Assembly (NCBI GenBank): GCA_035235625.1 | Contig: CP141147.1 | Location: 7,925,001 to 7,989,000 of the forward strand | Direction: 5' to 3' | Origin: Saururus chinensis | Lineage: Eukaryota; Streptophyta; Magnoliopsida; Piperales; Saururaceae | Length of the DNA stretch: 64,000 bases | Part shown: in pieces, positions 24,961 through 36,941 of the stretch | How positions within the stretch are numbered: position 1 is the first letter of the stretch | Layout: each line of letters opens with the position of its first letter | Program-made: the position numbers and the translations under genes | Notes under the pieces: generated by a model | The model's database searches: none | Told to the model about the DNA's origin: nothing | The model's input: the letters and a program-made list of their open reading frames with translations, nothing else

Positions 24961-25735
24961 CTAGGGCTTGGTTGTGTTACCATCATTGTTGACCAGACTC
25001 AATGAGAGTTTCAGGCCCATCTCCAAGGTTGTCACTCTGACTACAACTTGTGGAAGAGCTTTAGTAAGAGGATCTTCCAAGCTTTTACTTTTCACATAGG
25101 TAAGTATAATGACACCATCTTGTAACAATTGCCTCACATACTCATGTCTAAGACTAATATATCTAGACTTGCCTTTATATACACTACTATCACAATTGAT
25201 AAATATAGACAACATTAAACTAGGCTACTACTTGATGTCCAACAACAGGTTTCCTATCCATTTAGCTTTTTTGCCCGTTGCAGCTAAGGCATTGAATTCA
25301 TATTCCATGGTTGAATGAGAGATAACATTTTGTTTCTTTGAAGCCCAAGATATAGCTCCGCCTCCTAGGGTAAAAACTTATCTCGAGGTAGATTTGTTAT
25401 CCCCGACTCTAGTCATCCAACTAGCATCTGTATATCCCTCAAGGACAACCCGATAATCCTCATAATAAAGTTTATAGTCCAAAGCATGTTTACGACAACC
25501 AAAGACTCTTCCAATGTCTTTTCAATACTCGCCAATAGGATTGCTTGTGTACCTACTCAATTTGCAAACAACATATGCAATACCTGGCCTAGTGCAATAT
25601 GTGATATACATCACATTACCAATTGCACTAGAAAACATTAGTTGGGGAATTGATCTTCTAGTATTTGCACTTCAAGTAACACTATTATTACACAGGGTAA
25701 GAAAATCTTTAAATTCAAGATGATTGAATTTGATA
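24961..25735 (-). mobile_element. Ty1/copia fossil, end of reverse transcriptase and RNase H (Ale/Retrofit-like)
   Basis: Minus-strand translation shows the RNase H landmarks YTDASW near 25420, SKKQNVISHSTMEYEFNALA near 25300, and further left SRYISLRHEYVRQLLQDGVI and DPLTKALP near 25100. At about 25560-25640 the end of the RT region is visible (TRPGIAYVVCKLSRY). Wording fits the Ale/Retrofit lineage. It is broken by several changes, and the upstream polyprotein is missing or displaced. Confidence 0.7.
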
Positions 25736-25739
25736 ATCT

Positions 25740-27025
25740 ATGAAATATGTCCCATAGCGCAAAATTTTCTTATATAACGAAAACAATGAAAACCTAATTT
25801 CTAAGCACACTCACGATTAATCAATCATCAAACTATAAAACATGTAAAAATACATATGAAATAGAACGATTTAAAGTACAAAACCCAAACTTAGGTAAAA
25901 AACCACGACAATCTCAACAAAGACCAAGTCAATGCACTGCTAGTAAGCAATACAATTACATGACATAAGCAAACCACTAACCTTCATTTTGACATTAATA
26001 CAAATTCCTTTTGTTTAGGTCTCCATAAATTCTTATTATTGCTAGTCTTTAAGTCTTCTTCACAAGCACTTGAAACTTTAATTTTTCTTTACTTTATTTT
26101 TGTCTTCTTCTAGCCTTCAACAAACTCCTCTTATTGTAATGACTTTGGCCTTTGGGTTCTTCAATCCCTTATTGAAGATTTTATGCAACTCCTCTATGAA
26201 AGTTTTGTGTGAAATATTCTCTTTAGCTGTGGATCAACATCATGAATTGACCATTGATATTCTCTTCAAACTCCTTTGTGAATTCTCAAGGAAAATATTA
26301 AGCAAAGGTCTCTCATTTCTTCTCCAATTTTTTATAGGTTTTTCTCTCTTCACTTTTGTCACTTCTTATCCTTATATAGGTCTCCAAAACTATTTGGCAT
26401 TTTGACTTCAACAAGGAAAAAAATCCAATCTAGAAAGGCTTTTTTATGGCAACTAAAACTACTAGTGATCTATCATTTCAAACAGCGATAAATTATTCAC
26501 TATTTTCTGAACACACGACTCCTTGAGTGATCGATCTGTCTATGAAGTGATTGATCAATAACTTCTTTGCTTTGCTTTAAAAAGGACTGTTTCAGGTGCC
26601 GATCGATCATTTCTGTGGGTGATTGATCGATTCATCAAATTTGTATACCTATTCACCAGCAATCAGTCGATTCAATCAACACATAACTCAAGCGATCGAT
26701 CGATGACACTATTTAATATAAGTTTTGTCCTTTTTATCCCTAAAACCTTTGAAACCTTTGAATTTATTTCTAAAACTTCAAGTGATTTTAATATGAGAAT
26801 GTGAACTGAATAGGCTTCATAACCCATCAACATCCTTTAGTCTTCAGTTTTGAGCCAAAATAACACTACTGCTCCAATTTTTCAAGTCCATCAATTCCAA
26901 ATCTAATTTGAGACACAACAATATCTAATCAGTTTTTAAGACTAATTACATAATCAAAGTTTTTTACATAATTTTGACACAGAAACTATTCAATAAACCT
27001 AGCATATGACATATATGTTCTAACA
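25740..27025 (-). mobile_element. Copia LTR remnant (TGTTAGAACATAT family)
   Basis: The minus strand begins TGTTAGAACATATATG at 27025 and resembles the LTR at 7348-7618. ATCGATC-rich DNA lies at 26480-26710. The left limit is approximate, and no target duplication was found. Confidence 0.45.
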
Positions 27026-27099
27026 ACTCTCTTCATCTTCTTCTTATAGACTTGGTGGGGTAACCCAGGGGTCACGTGGGTAGTGTGCTTCTTCTTCTT

Positions 27100-28140
27100 T
27101 TTATATTACATAAGTTTGAAAGTATATCTCTTTAGGCACTCACTTATAGTATGAAAATCCTTTTGGAAAATGTCACATACTCCCACAATTCTAAAATATA
27201 GCCTCACTTCCTTTCCTTTTGACCTAGGTGGGTTGGGTACTACCTTGGTTGTTTATCACTCTCTTTGGCCTTCACAGAGATAGTAGTCTTTGATAAGGAG
27301 GTAGTCAAGTAATTCCTAAAGCCTAAGCCCATGTTATTGGTTTGGCCTATGCTCAACAAGGTCTCCAATGTCTTCTTCCCAATCTTTAATCCATCTATTT
27401 TCTCTTTGGAGGACATAAGTCCTCTATTGAGAGTACAAGACTACTCTCTTTTATGCTCAAGGTCATTCCTAAGGTGGCTCACTTCCCTTTCTAACTTGAT
27501 GTTCAACTTCACTAACCTATTTGCCTCTTGAGAAGACAAGACTTCATCATCTTTCTTTTTCAACTCTCTCTTAAGGTGTTTGGTTTTCTAGACAAGAATA
27601 TAAATTGTTGGAGGAACCCTTTGTACTCATCAGAATAAAAGTTAGACTTTGAGTTCTCTTCAAGATTAGTGGACATTAGAACCATCTTCTTTCACACTTA
27701 CATGGAAGGCAATATAATTACACATTTCATCTTATCTAAAAGAACTCACATCAAAGTAAGTGTCTTGAAGCACCTTTCATTTTTTCTTGTTTTCAAACCC
27801 CATAGGTATTCTATGTATGTTTGTGAACTATGTGAGTGGCATAGACAAACTGAAAAATATAAAGTACCTCTAACTCACAACTAAGTTACAAGATTTATTT
27901 CCCCCTTTTTAAACAAAATAATCATTAATTTTGTTTAGAACAGTGTGCCTAATTCCAATGTGTTCTAATAAGAATTCTAAAATCAAATCAACTAGCAACA
28001 GAAAAGAATTTTTTCTTGAAAATCCAACATGGGAAAAACTATGAGACACTCTTTTGAGATCAACTATACTTGAGATTACAAAATTACTAATTACAAAGAC
28101 AAAAGACTCATTTTTCTTCAAATGACTAGATCTTCACATA
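27100..28140 (-). mobile_element. SIRE-like copia gag remnant
   Basis: The minus strand around 27270-27590 translates to a coiled-coil stretch (EANRLVKLNIKLEREVSHLR) followed by LETLLSIGQTNNMGLGF, the pattern seen at the C-terminal end of SIRE/Maximus-type gag. It is a broken fossil. The 5' side towards 28140 is not recognisable. Confidence 0.5.
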
Positions 28141-28549
28141 ACTCTTAAATTCTGAATCAACCACTCCTGAGTTGTTTACCAACACTAGTTTGATCTTCTC
28201 CTCTTTGTGCTATTTGATCAAGGTAGATTTTCATCTCCTCCTTTAGAATGAATCTTCTAATCTTCTTGATATTCTTAGCAACAATCTTCAAGAAACACCT
28301 TGCCTCACATGTGTTTGTATGCTCTCATCTTACCTCTAATCACTCTTTTGATTAAGGTAGACACTTTATTACTCTAGAATGCTAATATTATCAAAAACTC
28401 TAGTAGAGCAACTCCACACAAGCTCCCTAATTTTTTTATATTTTGTTTATCTTTTCCATTACATCCCAACATTTTTTTCACAAACTCCCAAGTCTTAGAA
28501 GGAATATGACTCTAACTAGAAATATAACTCAAACTGAAAAAGCTCAAAA

Positions 28550-29062
28550 TAGGCAACTCTATGCTCAATTGATCGATCATTGCATAGGGGGATCCATTGA
28601 TCCCTACTCCTATTAAATTATGACTCTTCCATAGATTGATCTAACAACCCATCGATTGATCGATAAACTCTTGGTTTCGTTTAACAAATGGTGTTTTTTA
28701 GTGTTGATTGATCATTGAAAGGAGTGAACAATTGATGAATATTGTTCCATAGATTTGGCTACAATTCAAAACCGATTGATAGCTTTGGCAAATTTTTTTA
28801 TTTTTCTATTGAAAACCTCATATTCTCCTCATTCTTTTACCTAAGGTCTTTTTTACCCTAAAATGTGTGAATGTGATGTATGTGCTTGTTTTTACTTGAC
28901 GAAACATGGATTTGAGTCTTTCTTTCGCTCTATTTTCAAAAATCAATATTCGGACTTAATCTAACTCTAAATTATACATCAATGATATTGTTTTGATCAC
29001 AAAAATATGCTAATACATTAAGGACACTCGTGTTTTTACAATCTCCCCCTTCAGATATTTTA
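28550..29062 (-). mobile_element. SIRE-like 3' LTR start with polypurine tract
   Basis: On the minus strand TCTGAAGGGGGAGATTG (about 29043-29060) is a polypurine tract followed by TGTAAAAACACGAGTG, an LTR start. GATCGATC-rich DNA lies within, at 28560-28800. A second GGGGGAGA-type tract (minus strand, AAAAAGGGGGAGA) lies at about 29430-29445. The left end of the LTR is unresolved. Confidence 0.5.
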
Positions 29063-32000
29063 TGACAAAACACTACATCCCATTATCTGAAAAATAAAAA
29101 TTACAACTCCATAGTGTATAATTAGATTTATCCAACAATAACAAAGACTCTCCCCCTTATTCTATTATTCTGAAATCTTATCGTGGTGTGGTTGTCGACC
29201 TACAATTAGCTTGCACATCACAAACTAGAACATACTTGCATATTACTATTCCAAAAAAAAAAAGTAAATATAGAATTTACATGTTTAAGCAAGCAAAAGG
29301 TTAATCAAGTTGTAACCAAATATGAATTTCTCTATTTACAATTAAGTAAAAGATCTTCTTTTTCAAGCTCTTTGTTAGCTCTCACCCCTTAATTTATACA
29401 ATTTTTGTTTTCTTTAACCCGAATATCTCCCCCTTTTTGTCACAAATAGACAAAAGAAAACCTAGATAAAGAATAAAAGAAGTAAGAGAAAAAACTTAGA
29501 AGACAATTTGAAACCACATCAATAATAAATTTAAGGAGAATCAAACTTTATTGAAAAATTTCATTAAAAAAATGTGTTGATTATCATATAGCAGAACTAA
29601 GTGTGAACAAACTATCCAAGTTCTAAAGTAACACACCATGTGTATCCCACATTAGCATAATATAATCTCATTAGACGATAACTAGTCGAGCTACATGAAT
29701 CATTCTTGAATTCCATTTGATCATTGATTTCCAGTGAATGAGCAAAAGATACAAGCATCAATACAAAATTCTATTTCTTTTGTTGTCATTCTTTATGCCC
29801 TTTTTCTTTTTCAAGTATTTGGCTTTTTCTATCTTTTTATATTTGGGCATTTAATGAATTTTCTTCGGTTCTTGTGACCTTACACTATAAATTTTTGATT
29901 TTAAGTCTTTTTCAGTGTCAAGGGGATGATAACTTTCAAAATAACACAAGATTTCTCATATAGGCAGCCCTCTTCATCATCTTCATGAGAACTATTAATG
30001 ACAATGTTTACATCAAGTGTTCAAAGAAAAAATAAACATATCAAATCTCATCCAACATGCAAAGGAATCTAAACCTCTCAACTACCTTATATTACCTCAT
30101 AGTATCAGAGTCGAGAAGTAAATCAACTATATTATACATTTAACCTGATAGATGATCTTCAATTACCATTGCGAGTACTAAGTCTTTCAGTAAATCAATA
30201 ATGCATAATAATTATCATGAGTCTTACAACTCTATCAAATTGATTTTCAATTAGTCGTCTTAAATGAAGATTGTACTTATCATGCATTATTTGTGTAACC
30301 CACTATGTATACTTCACAATTTAAGTGTGTTCAATATGATATTCAAGCTATATGTTTGAAAACACAAAAAATGATTTTGTTTGTCTTAAACTTTTCTAAA
30401 ACAAATCAAACAAACACTAAACAAACTAATGCAAACCTAACTATACTACTAAAAGGAAAAACCAATTATTATTGTGTTTAATGCTCCAATAGATTTTCAT
30501 TCAAAACAAGAGATAAACCATCTCTTATGAAACTACTCTAGGCAAGCAAGTTCAATGGTTTTACTGAGGTTAATGAACCTATTGCAATCCAAAGGTTTTG
30601 TAAAAACATTAGCCAATTGAAACTCTATTGAAATATATTCTAAACTAACAATTTGATCCTCAACAAAGTCTCAAATAAAATGATGTCTAATATCAATATG
30701 TTTTGTATGATAATGTTGAACGGAATTTTGTGAAATTTTAATTGAACTTAGGTTATCACAATATAAACTCATTTTCCCCTGATGTATTCCATCATCAAAT
30801 AGTATTCTTTTCAACCACATTAATTGTGTATAACCATTACTAGCAGTTATATATTATGCTTCTATAGTTGATAAAAAAACACAATTTTACTTTTTATTAT
30901 ACCAACAAACTAAACAATTTTCTACATTAAAACGTCCACCTGAGGTACTCTTCCTATCATCTGCATTCCCTTCTCAATCAACATCTGAATAGCCTAGTAG
31001 TTCAAAATTAGTGTCAAATAAAATCATAAGCCATATCTCGGAGATCCACTTATATATTTTATTATTCTTTTAATGACAATCATGTGTGATTCTTTAGGAT
31101 CATCTTTAAATCTAGCACATACTCCTATACTTAAGAAAATATTTGAACAACTAGCAGTTAAATAGAAAGGACTACCAATCATGCTTCTATATAAAGCATT
31201 CAATGCACTTATCTGAATCGTCCTTGCTTAACTTTACGGAAGGGGATATCAGTGTCTAGACATTCATCTTGAAGTCCAAATTTCTTCACAAATTCTTTTT
31301 TGCAAATTTGGATTGTGAGATAAAGATTCTTGAATCTGTTTGTTGTACCTACAAACCAAAAAAATAAGTTAGTAAACCTTTCATATTTCAAATTTCTTAC
31401 TCATATCCTTAGCAAAAGCTTTTGCAAGCATATAATTTGTAGATCCAAAAATGAAGCCATCCACATAAATCTTTTCCATCACCACATGCTTTCCATATTT
31501 CTTTATAAAAAATATCTTGTCAACACCACCTCTTATATATCCTTGTTGTGTAAGATAATGTGTTAGTCTGTCATAATATGCTCTTAGAGCTTGTTTCAAT
31601 CCATAAAATGCTTTCTTGAACTTATACACATAATCAGGATAGTAAGGGTCAACAAAACCCTTAGGCTATTCGACATAAACTTTCTCTATCAAGTTTTCAT
31701 TTAGAAAAACACTTTTGACATATGTTTGATATACCTTGTATTTTAAATGACAAGTAATAACATCTTGCTTTGTTTCTAACTACATTACCTTGTTTATTTG
31801 TGTTGTTCTAGTACATCCACGTTGTACCTATCACATTGCATTGTTTAGGTCTAAGAAACATTAATCCAATTTTAATCCTGAAGAGCTTCATCAATTTTTT
31901 TTGGTTATGTAAGAGACACTTAACAAGAAAAGTTTATTTGTTCTTCCAATTGAAGTCTTGTTCTCATTCCCTTATTGATGTTGCCAATTACATTGGTTTC

Positions 32001-32639
32001 AGGATGGTCCTTTTGAACCAAATTAGGTGCTTGACCGGATTGAACTTGTGGTTCTTCCTCCTCTTCATGAACTCGAGATTCATGTATATGATTATCATCA
32101 TGAACATCCACATGTACTTGTTCTATTTGATCTGCATTACTGAAAGTATTAGGTAAATCATCATAATCATAACAATCATCAACTTTTTTTGTTTTCATTA
32201 GAAGTCTCCATGATAATTTGAGTTTGTTTATTAAAAACCTTGTATGTCCTACTTCTCAAGGAATGTTCAAGGAAAATTTTATCATCACTCTTGCTATCAA
32301 ATTTCCCTAATTTATAGTGCTCATAGCTTTGCCCAAAAATATTTAGCCAAATTTTTTTCATTTAGCATAACCTTAGGCATTTCCTGAATAGTCTTTTTCT
32401 TTATTTCATTTTATTGAGGGGTTTTAGGGGCTGGGAACTCATGATGAATTTCATATTTTTCACAAAACTCCATGAACCTAAAGTTAGTGAATTCACCACC
32501 TCCATCACTTCTAATATTTTGAAGGTGTAGGCCACTTGTGTTTAGAATGGTAAGGGCAATTGATTTTAAAGCTTCAAAAACATTTGACTTCTTTCTAAGA
32601 AAATTTACCAAAGTAATCTTGATAGGGCATCTATCATTA
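29063..32639 (-). mobile_element. SIRE-like Ty1/copia fossil: integrase end, RT, RNase H, 3' region
   Basis: Read right to left on the minus strand, the order is: integrase C-terminal part (SDGGGEFTNFRFMEFCEKY, 32430-32520); post-integrase LGKFDSKSDDKIFLEHS (about 32290); a linker rich in D and E ending NKGMRTRLQLEEQINFSC (about 31930); RT pieces (KAFYGLKQALRAYYDRL, GYIRGGVDK, 31380-31630); RNase H (SVQHYHTKHIDIRHHFIRD, about 30660-30750); then 1.5 kb of non-coding 3' DNA to the polypurine tract. The GYxRGGVDK wording fits SIRE/Maximus. It carries many breaks. The integrase is split by the element at 32645-39047; the 5' portion resumes at 39053. Confidence 0.75.
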
Positions 32640-32644
32640 CCAAG

Positions 32645-35600
32645 TGCAATATCTCGAATTTTCCTAGGTTTCAAAAATTAAACACGTGAAAAATAAGGTG
32701 TTTAAACCCTTGACATTATTTTGAGAATAACATCCTCAATAGATAGAATTTATGGCTAAACAAATAAATTTAAAAAGTAGACAAAAAGAGCTTCAAAACG
32801 CCACAAGAATGCATAAATCGGAGTCCCGATGAAGGAGTTACAACTATTCGAAGTTGAACATATCGTATAGAGCCCGTTTACCCGATTTAGATGTGTATTT
32901 GGCCTGTGTAAGTCATCTTGCGGGCCCGGTTAATTAAAGTGACGGAAATTAATAAAAAAATAGGCTCAAGTAGCCTATTTGACCCAACGGATTAGGAACC
33001 CTAATCCCCATGCTTATAAAAAGGATAAATTAGGGCTTATGGAAAGAGGGGGAGCTTTTTGGCTCGGAAGATAAGAGGAAGAGAGAGGAGGATGCCATGG
33101 GAGCTCTTTGGCCCTCAAGGGAGGGAGAAGGTGGTGGACAGTGAGGCTCTGGTGATAGTGGATCGACAACAAACCAGTAATTAAGGTATCACCGAATCGC
33201 CTTCGAGTCATGATATTGTGGTGTTGATTTAGAACTAATTTTTACACCTATATTCATATTGCACCTTGTTGAATAAACTAGTAGCCATTACTATAGTGAT
33301 TCTCCATTGCACTCCACAACATAATTTTTACACTTATGAGATAACTCTTTGACACAAGACTAATTGTAGTCCTTAACATGGACTGATTTTCTCACCCTCA
33401 TGATTGCAAGGCTTCACGTCCAGTTGTTTATGTTGCAGATCAATCATATACATTGCATAGAAGCATTTATAATCATAGTCAACCCAGAATCATTCAATTG
33501 GGTTAAGATTGAAAGAAAGGGGCAAAAGATCTTTCTTTTCACTATTTGTATGTTGATCATGCTACATATCAACAAAACGAGTTGGTTTCCCTTCCAGCGT
33601 CAAGGAAATTGAAAAAAAAGGGGTCTTGGGCAATTTGATTGTCACTGGACGGAGTCGTAGAGGCATTTACGGAAGTCTTTTGGCGTCTCAGGCACTGGAG
33701 CTTGTGGTGCACAACAAGCTTAGACAGAGAGAGAAAGAAGGGTGGGATAGTGTAGTTGCCTCTGCCGCTGCCATCCAATCATCGCTGGAGGAAGTTTTGG
33801 CCCTTTGGAGATGGGTTTTGGGCGGTGGAGGTCTACGCTTGGTCCTACCAGAGGCAGAGACCGCAATGGCACCGCCATGGTCATCTCAGTCCGGAGCGTC
33901 TTCGAGAAGAAGACGATTCTAGGACTGGGGGATTAAACCCTTGGTTCGGTCCTGTTAAAAAATAAAAATAAAACCTCACCAAACCAGGTCCGGTTCAGTA
34001 GGTTGTAGATGTGGAAAACAATTAGAAAAATTACAAATGTACCTGGAGATGTGTTTGAGTATCATGACCGAGTTTCAGGCTGGGGAAAAATCTTAAAGGT
34101 TATTAAGTGACCATTTTACCCTTGTAGCTAAATTGTGGTTCATTTACCTAGTTTAGGGGCTCCGGTTTATGGGCTTATGAGTGGGCTTAAAAATTAAGAA
34201 AAATCCAAGTGATAGGTTTATGTGTATCCTAATTGTAGTCCAATGTACAAGTTAGGGAAAAATCCCAGTAAATAGATAATTAACTCTTTTACCCCTAGGG
34301 TAAGGTAAAACTGATATGTGAACCGGTGTTTGTTCAAGAGGTTTGCAACCCCGTTAAATGGCAAGAAAATTGCCTCGGGTCCATAACGTCAAGGAATACC
34401 CATGGGATTAGTTTTGAATCCATTAGGGTTCAGGAAAGCCTTGAACAAAAAGACAAAAATACTCCTATGAGCAGACCGGCCTACATTCACGTGAATGAAA
34501 TTAACAGGCCAATGTGATACTAAAACCTTTAAAGAGGTCATAGACTTACCTAGGAATGGAGAGGACCATGTCCAATGTGGGATAGTTACCTTAATGCCCT
34601 TAGGTGCATTATGACCACTTTTAATAAGTTAACCCAATGAGGCTTAGGGCACAAGAGCTTGAACATTTCTAATATCATTATTGACTTTGATTCTTGATAT
34701 TATGATTTACTTGGACCTGTGTGGGTCTGTATTGTTTATGTTGTTCATTGTTTTAATGTTTGCTATTGATATTAACATTAGCATAAGATTAATGAAAGAT
34801 TAATCAATGAGGTAGATAGCTTTGGATTGGGCAAGAAAACCTAATCATGATAAAGACTAAAATACCTCATAGGGGTCTTTGATTAGTTAATAGAGTGAAC
34901 AAAGCCTTTGACCTGACGATTTGTCTTTGTTGATGAACCGAGGGTAGTTTGGAGTTTTAACCCTAGTCAAGAAGGGACTAATAGGGTTTGGGATAATCAT
35001 TCGGAATTCTTCCTTATTGATGAGCAAGATAGGGTTCAAAATTGTTTTTTCGAGTCTTCGCACTATTGAGGAGCTATTGATTTGACCGTGTAGTTGCACC
35101 TCCCCATTGGAGGGAGCTCTACATAGGCTAGGCTCACCACCGATCTATTGAGGATCATTTAGTATACACGCATTTAGATTAGCTAACATCCTACTTGGTT
35201 AGCTTCTCCTGCCACTTCTGTTCAGGTGAAGTTGTAGGCCATGCGCTTCCACTCCGGTCAGGTCCTTTATGGGTTAGGATGGGTGATGGTACTTCCTGGT
35301 GGATTCCAGGGTTTCATCATGGATCTACCTTTGAGGGTGGTCTATGACGAGTGTATCATTTGTCACTTAGGTTGACATCTGATATGTCTGTCTATCTTTT
35401 GGACTAGACAGGGTTATTAAATTATCGAACAATGGTTTGAGGGATTATTATTAAGATTGTTTGTTATTGCTTGTTTAATTAGAATAAGTGGAACGATTAA
35501 AGGACTTGCATAAAATGTAAGATGGTTGAAAATACTTAAACATTGCATGTGTGATGCTATGTTTCTTAGGATAATGTAGTTTTAGGTAGAATATATCTGG

Positions 35601-36143
35601 ATCCATTTTTGTTAGAAACATTGGAGATGTTGTATGATGAGTATGTAGGCAACTAACACCAGTTAATGTTGGCCCGATCCGAAAAACATTAATTAATATT
35701 TTTGTTCTTTTGAAATGATCGTCCTAGGGGAGGAGATGTTTTGTTGTTGTTTGGTCTTGTTTTATTGCAGGTTCTTTAGATGAGGACGTTGTGAGATCGG
35801 GATGTCGATGGCCGTTTAAGGACAACATTGCACTAGTGGGATCTAGTTTCTTACTTTTGCAATTTTGCAACTAATTATAATTACTGGCATGAGAGCCAAC
35901 TTCACTTAGTTATTTATTTTAAGACATATGACAGACTTGTACTTAGAGGGTTAACCTGCTAATTATCGAATTTTGACACATGTAATAATATCAAATGTTT
36001 TGATATTCGTATTTATGAACCTCAGTTATCACGACCTAGATAATTAATTGATTGATTTGCTTCGTATTTAAGAAAAAAAATTTATCATGATTTATCGCTT
36101 GTCCTTTATTTAAAAAAAGGTTTTAAAAATCTAAGTCGTGACA
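32645..36143 (+). repeat. 5' LTR of the nested element
   Basis: It starts TGCAATATCTCGAATTTTCC and ends AAGTCGTGACA. A TATA-like CTTATAAAAAGG lies at about 33014. A GC-rich leader-like stretch follows. It is homologous to the solo LTR at 8633-12195. Confidence 0.85.
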
Positions 36144-36941
36144 GTTGGTAGTTGAGGTACTCCTTTAAATGCATGTCTGAAGTCATCTGAAGATTATAAC
36201 CTAGTTAGAGTTGATGGGGCGATGTAGACTTTTTGTATTTCTTAAACACTAGGTAACTTTTTTCGAAGGGTTGTAGAATGGCAAAGGAAAAACCCTTACA
36301 CACGTTTACCATGGGACATGAGTAGTAGTGTGGAAGCGTAGAAATTCATTGCCTAGAAGTGATTCATTAAAATGAGTTACGCATCGAAAGTTGAAGTTCG
36401 AATGGGATTGCGAGGATGCAATTCAGTGCCAAACTTATTTGAGATTGGCCTTAGAGGATTGCGAGGACGCAATTCCTTGTAAGATGGGAAGAATGTAACG
36501 ACCTGATTTTTTAGGATTTTAATTATTTAATTTCTTTTTGTGTGCTACTTAAATTATAAGTTGCAATTGTTGTGGTTTTAGGGGGAGAATGTAATATGGG
36601 CCACCTAGTTTATTTACTGTTGGTTTTGGAGCCTAGCTCGACCTTTTCTTAGGCAAGGGGAGTAACATTGGGTTTAAGATTCAATGTTTTGGGAGTCATT
36701 TTTGCTTACGTATAAATTGCTTGGGTGAGCAGGGGACCGACCTTGGAGCACCGAACGATGTAGGTCTAATGGATTAAGTCATGTGAGAAGATACGATTCC
36801 TATGGGAAATTCCGTTGAGTATATGATGAGAATAAAAAAAACCCTACAAAGGGCAGAATGAGTTTTTGAGTGGAAGGCCAAGCTTGTCAAGGATTGGACA
36901 TGGTAAATTACGAGGACAAAATTCTTTTAAGGGGGGAAGAA
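36144..36941 (+). other. Interior of nested LTR element, three polypurine/LTR-start-like junctions
   Basis: No coding potential was found. The 5' side starts GTTGGTAGTTGAGG, a weak match to a tRNA primer site. Three junctions of purine tract plus TGTAA occur: at about 36494 (GATGGGAAGAATGTAACGACC), 36590 (TAGGGGGAGAATGTAATATG) and the true one at 36942. Words like TTGCGAGGACGCAATTC, usual near the end of gypsy pol, occur at about 36398, 36458 and, degenerate, 36910. Confidence 0.65.
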
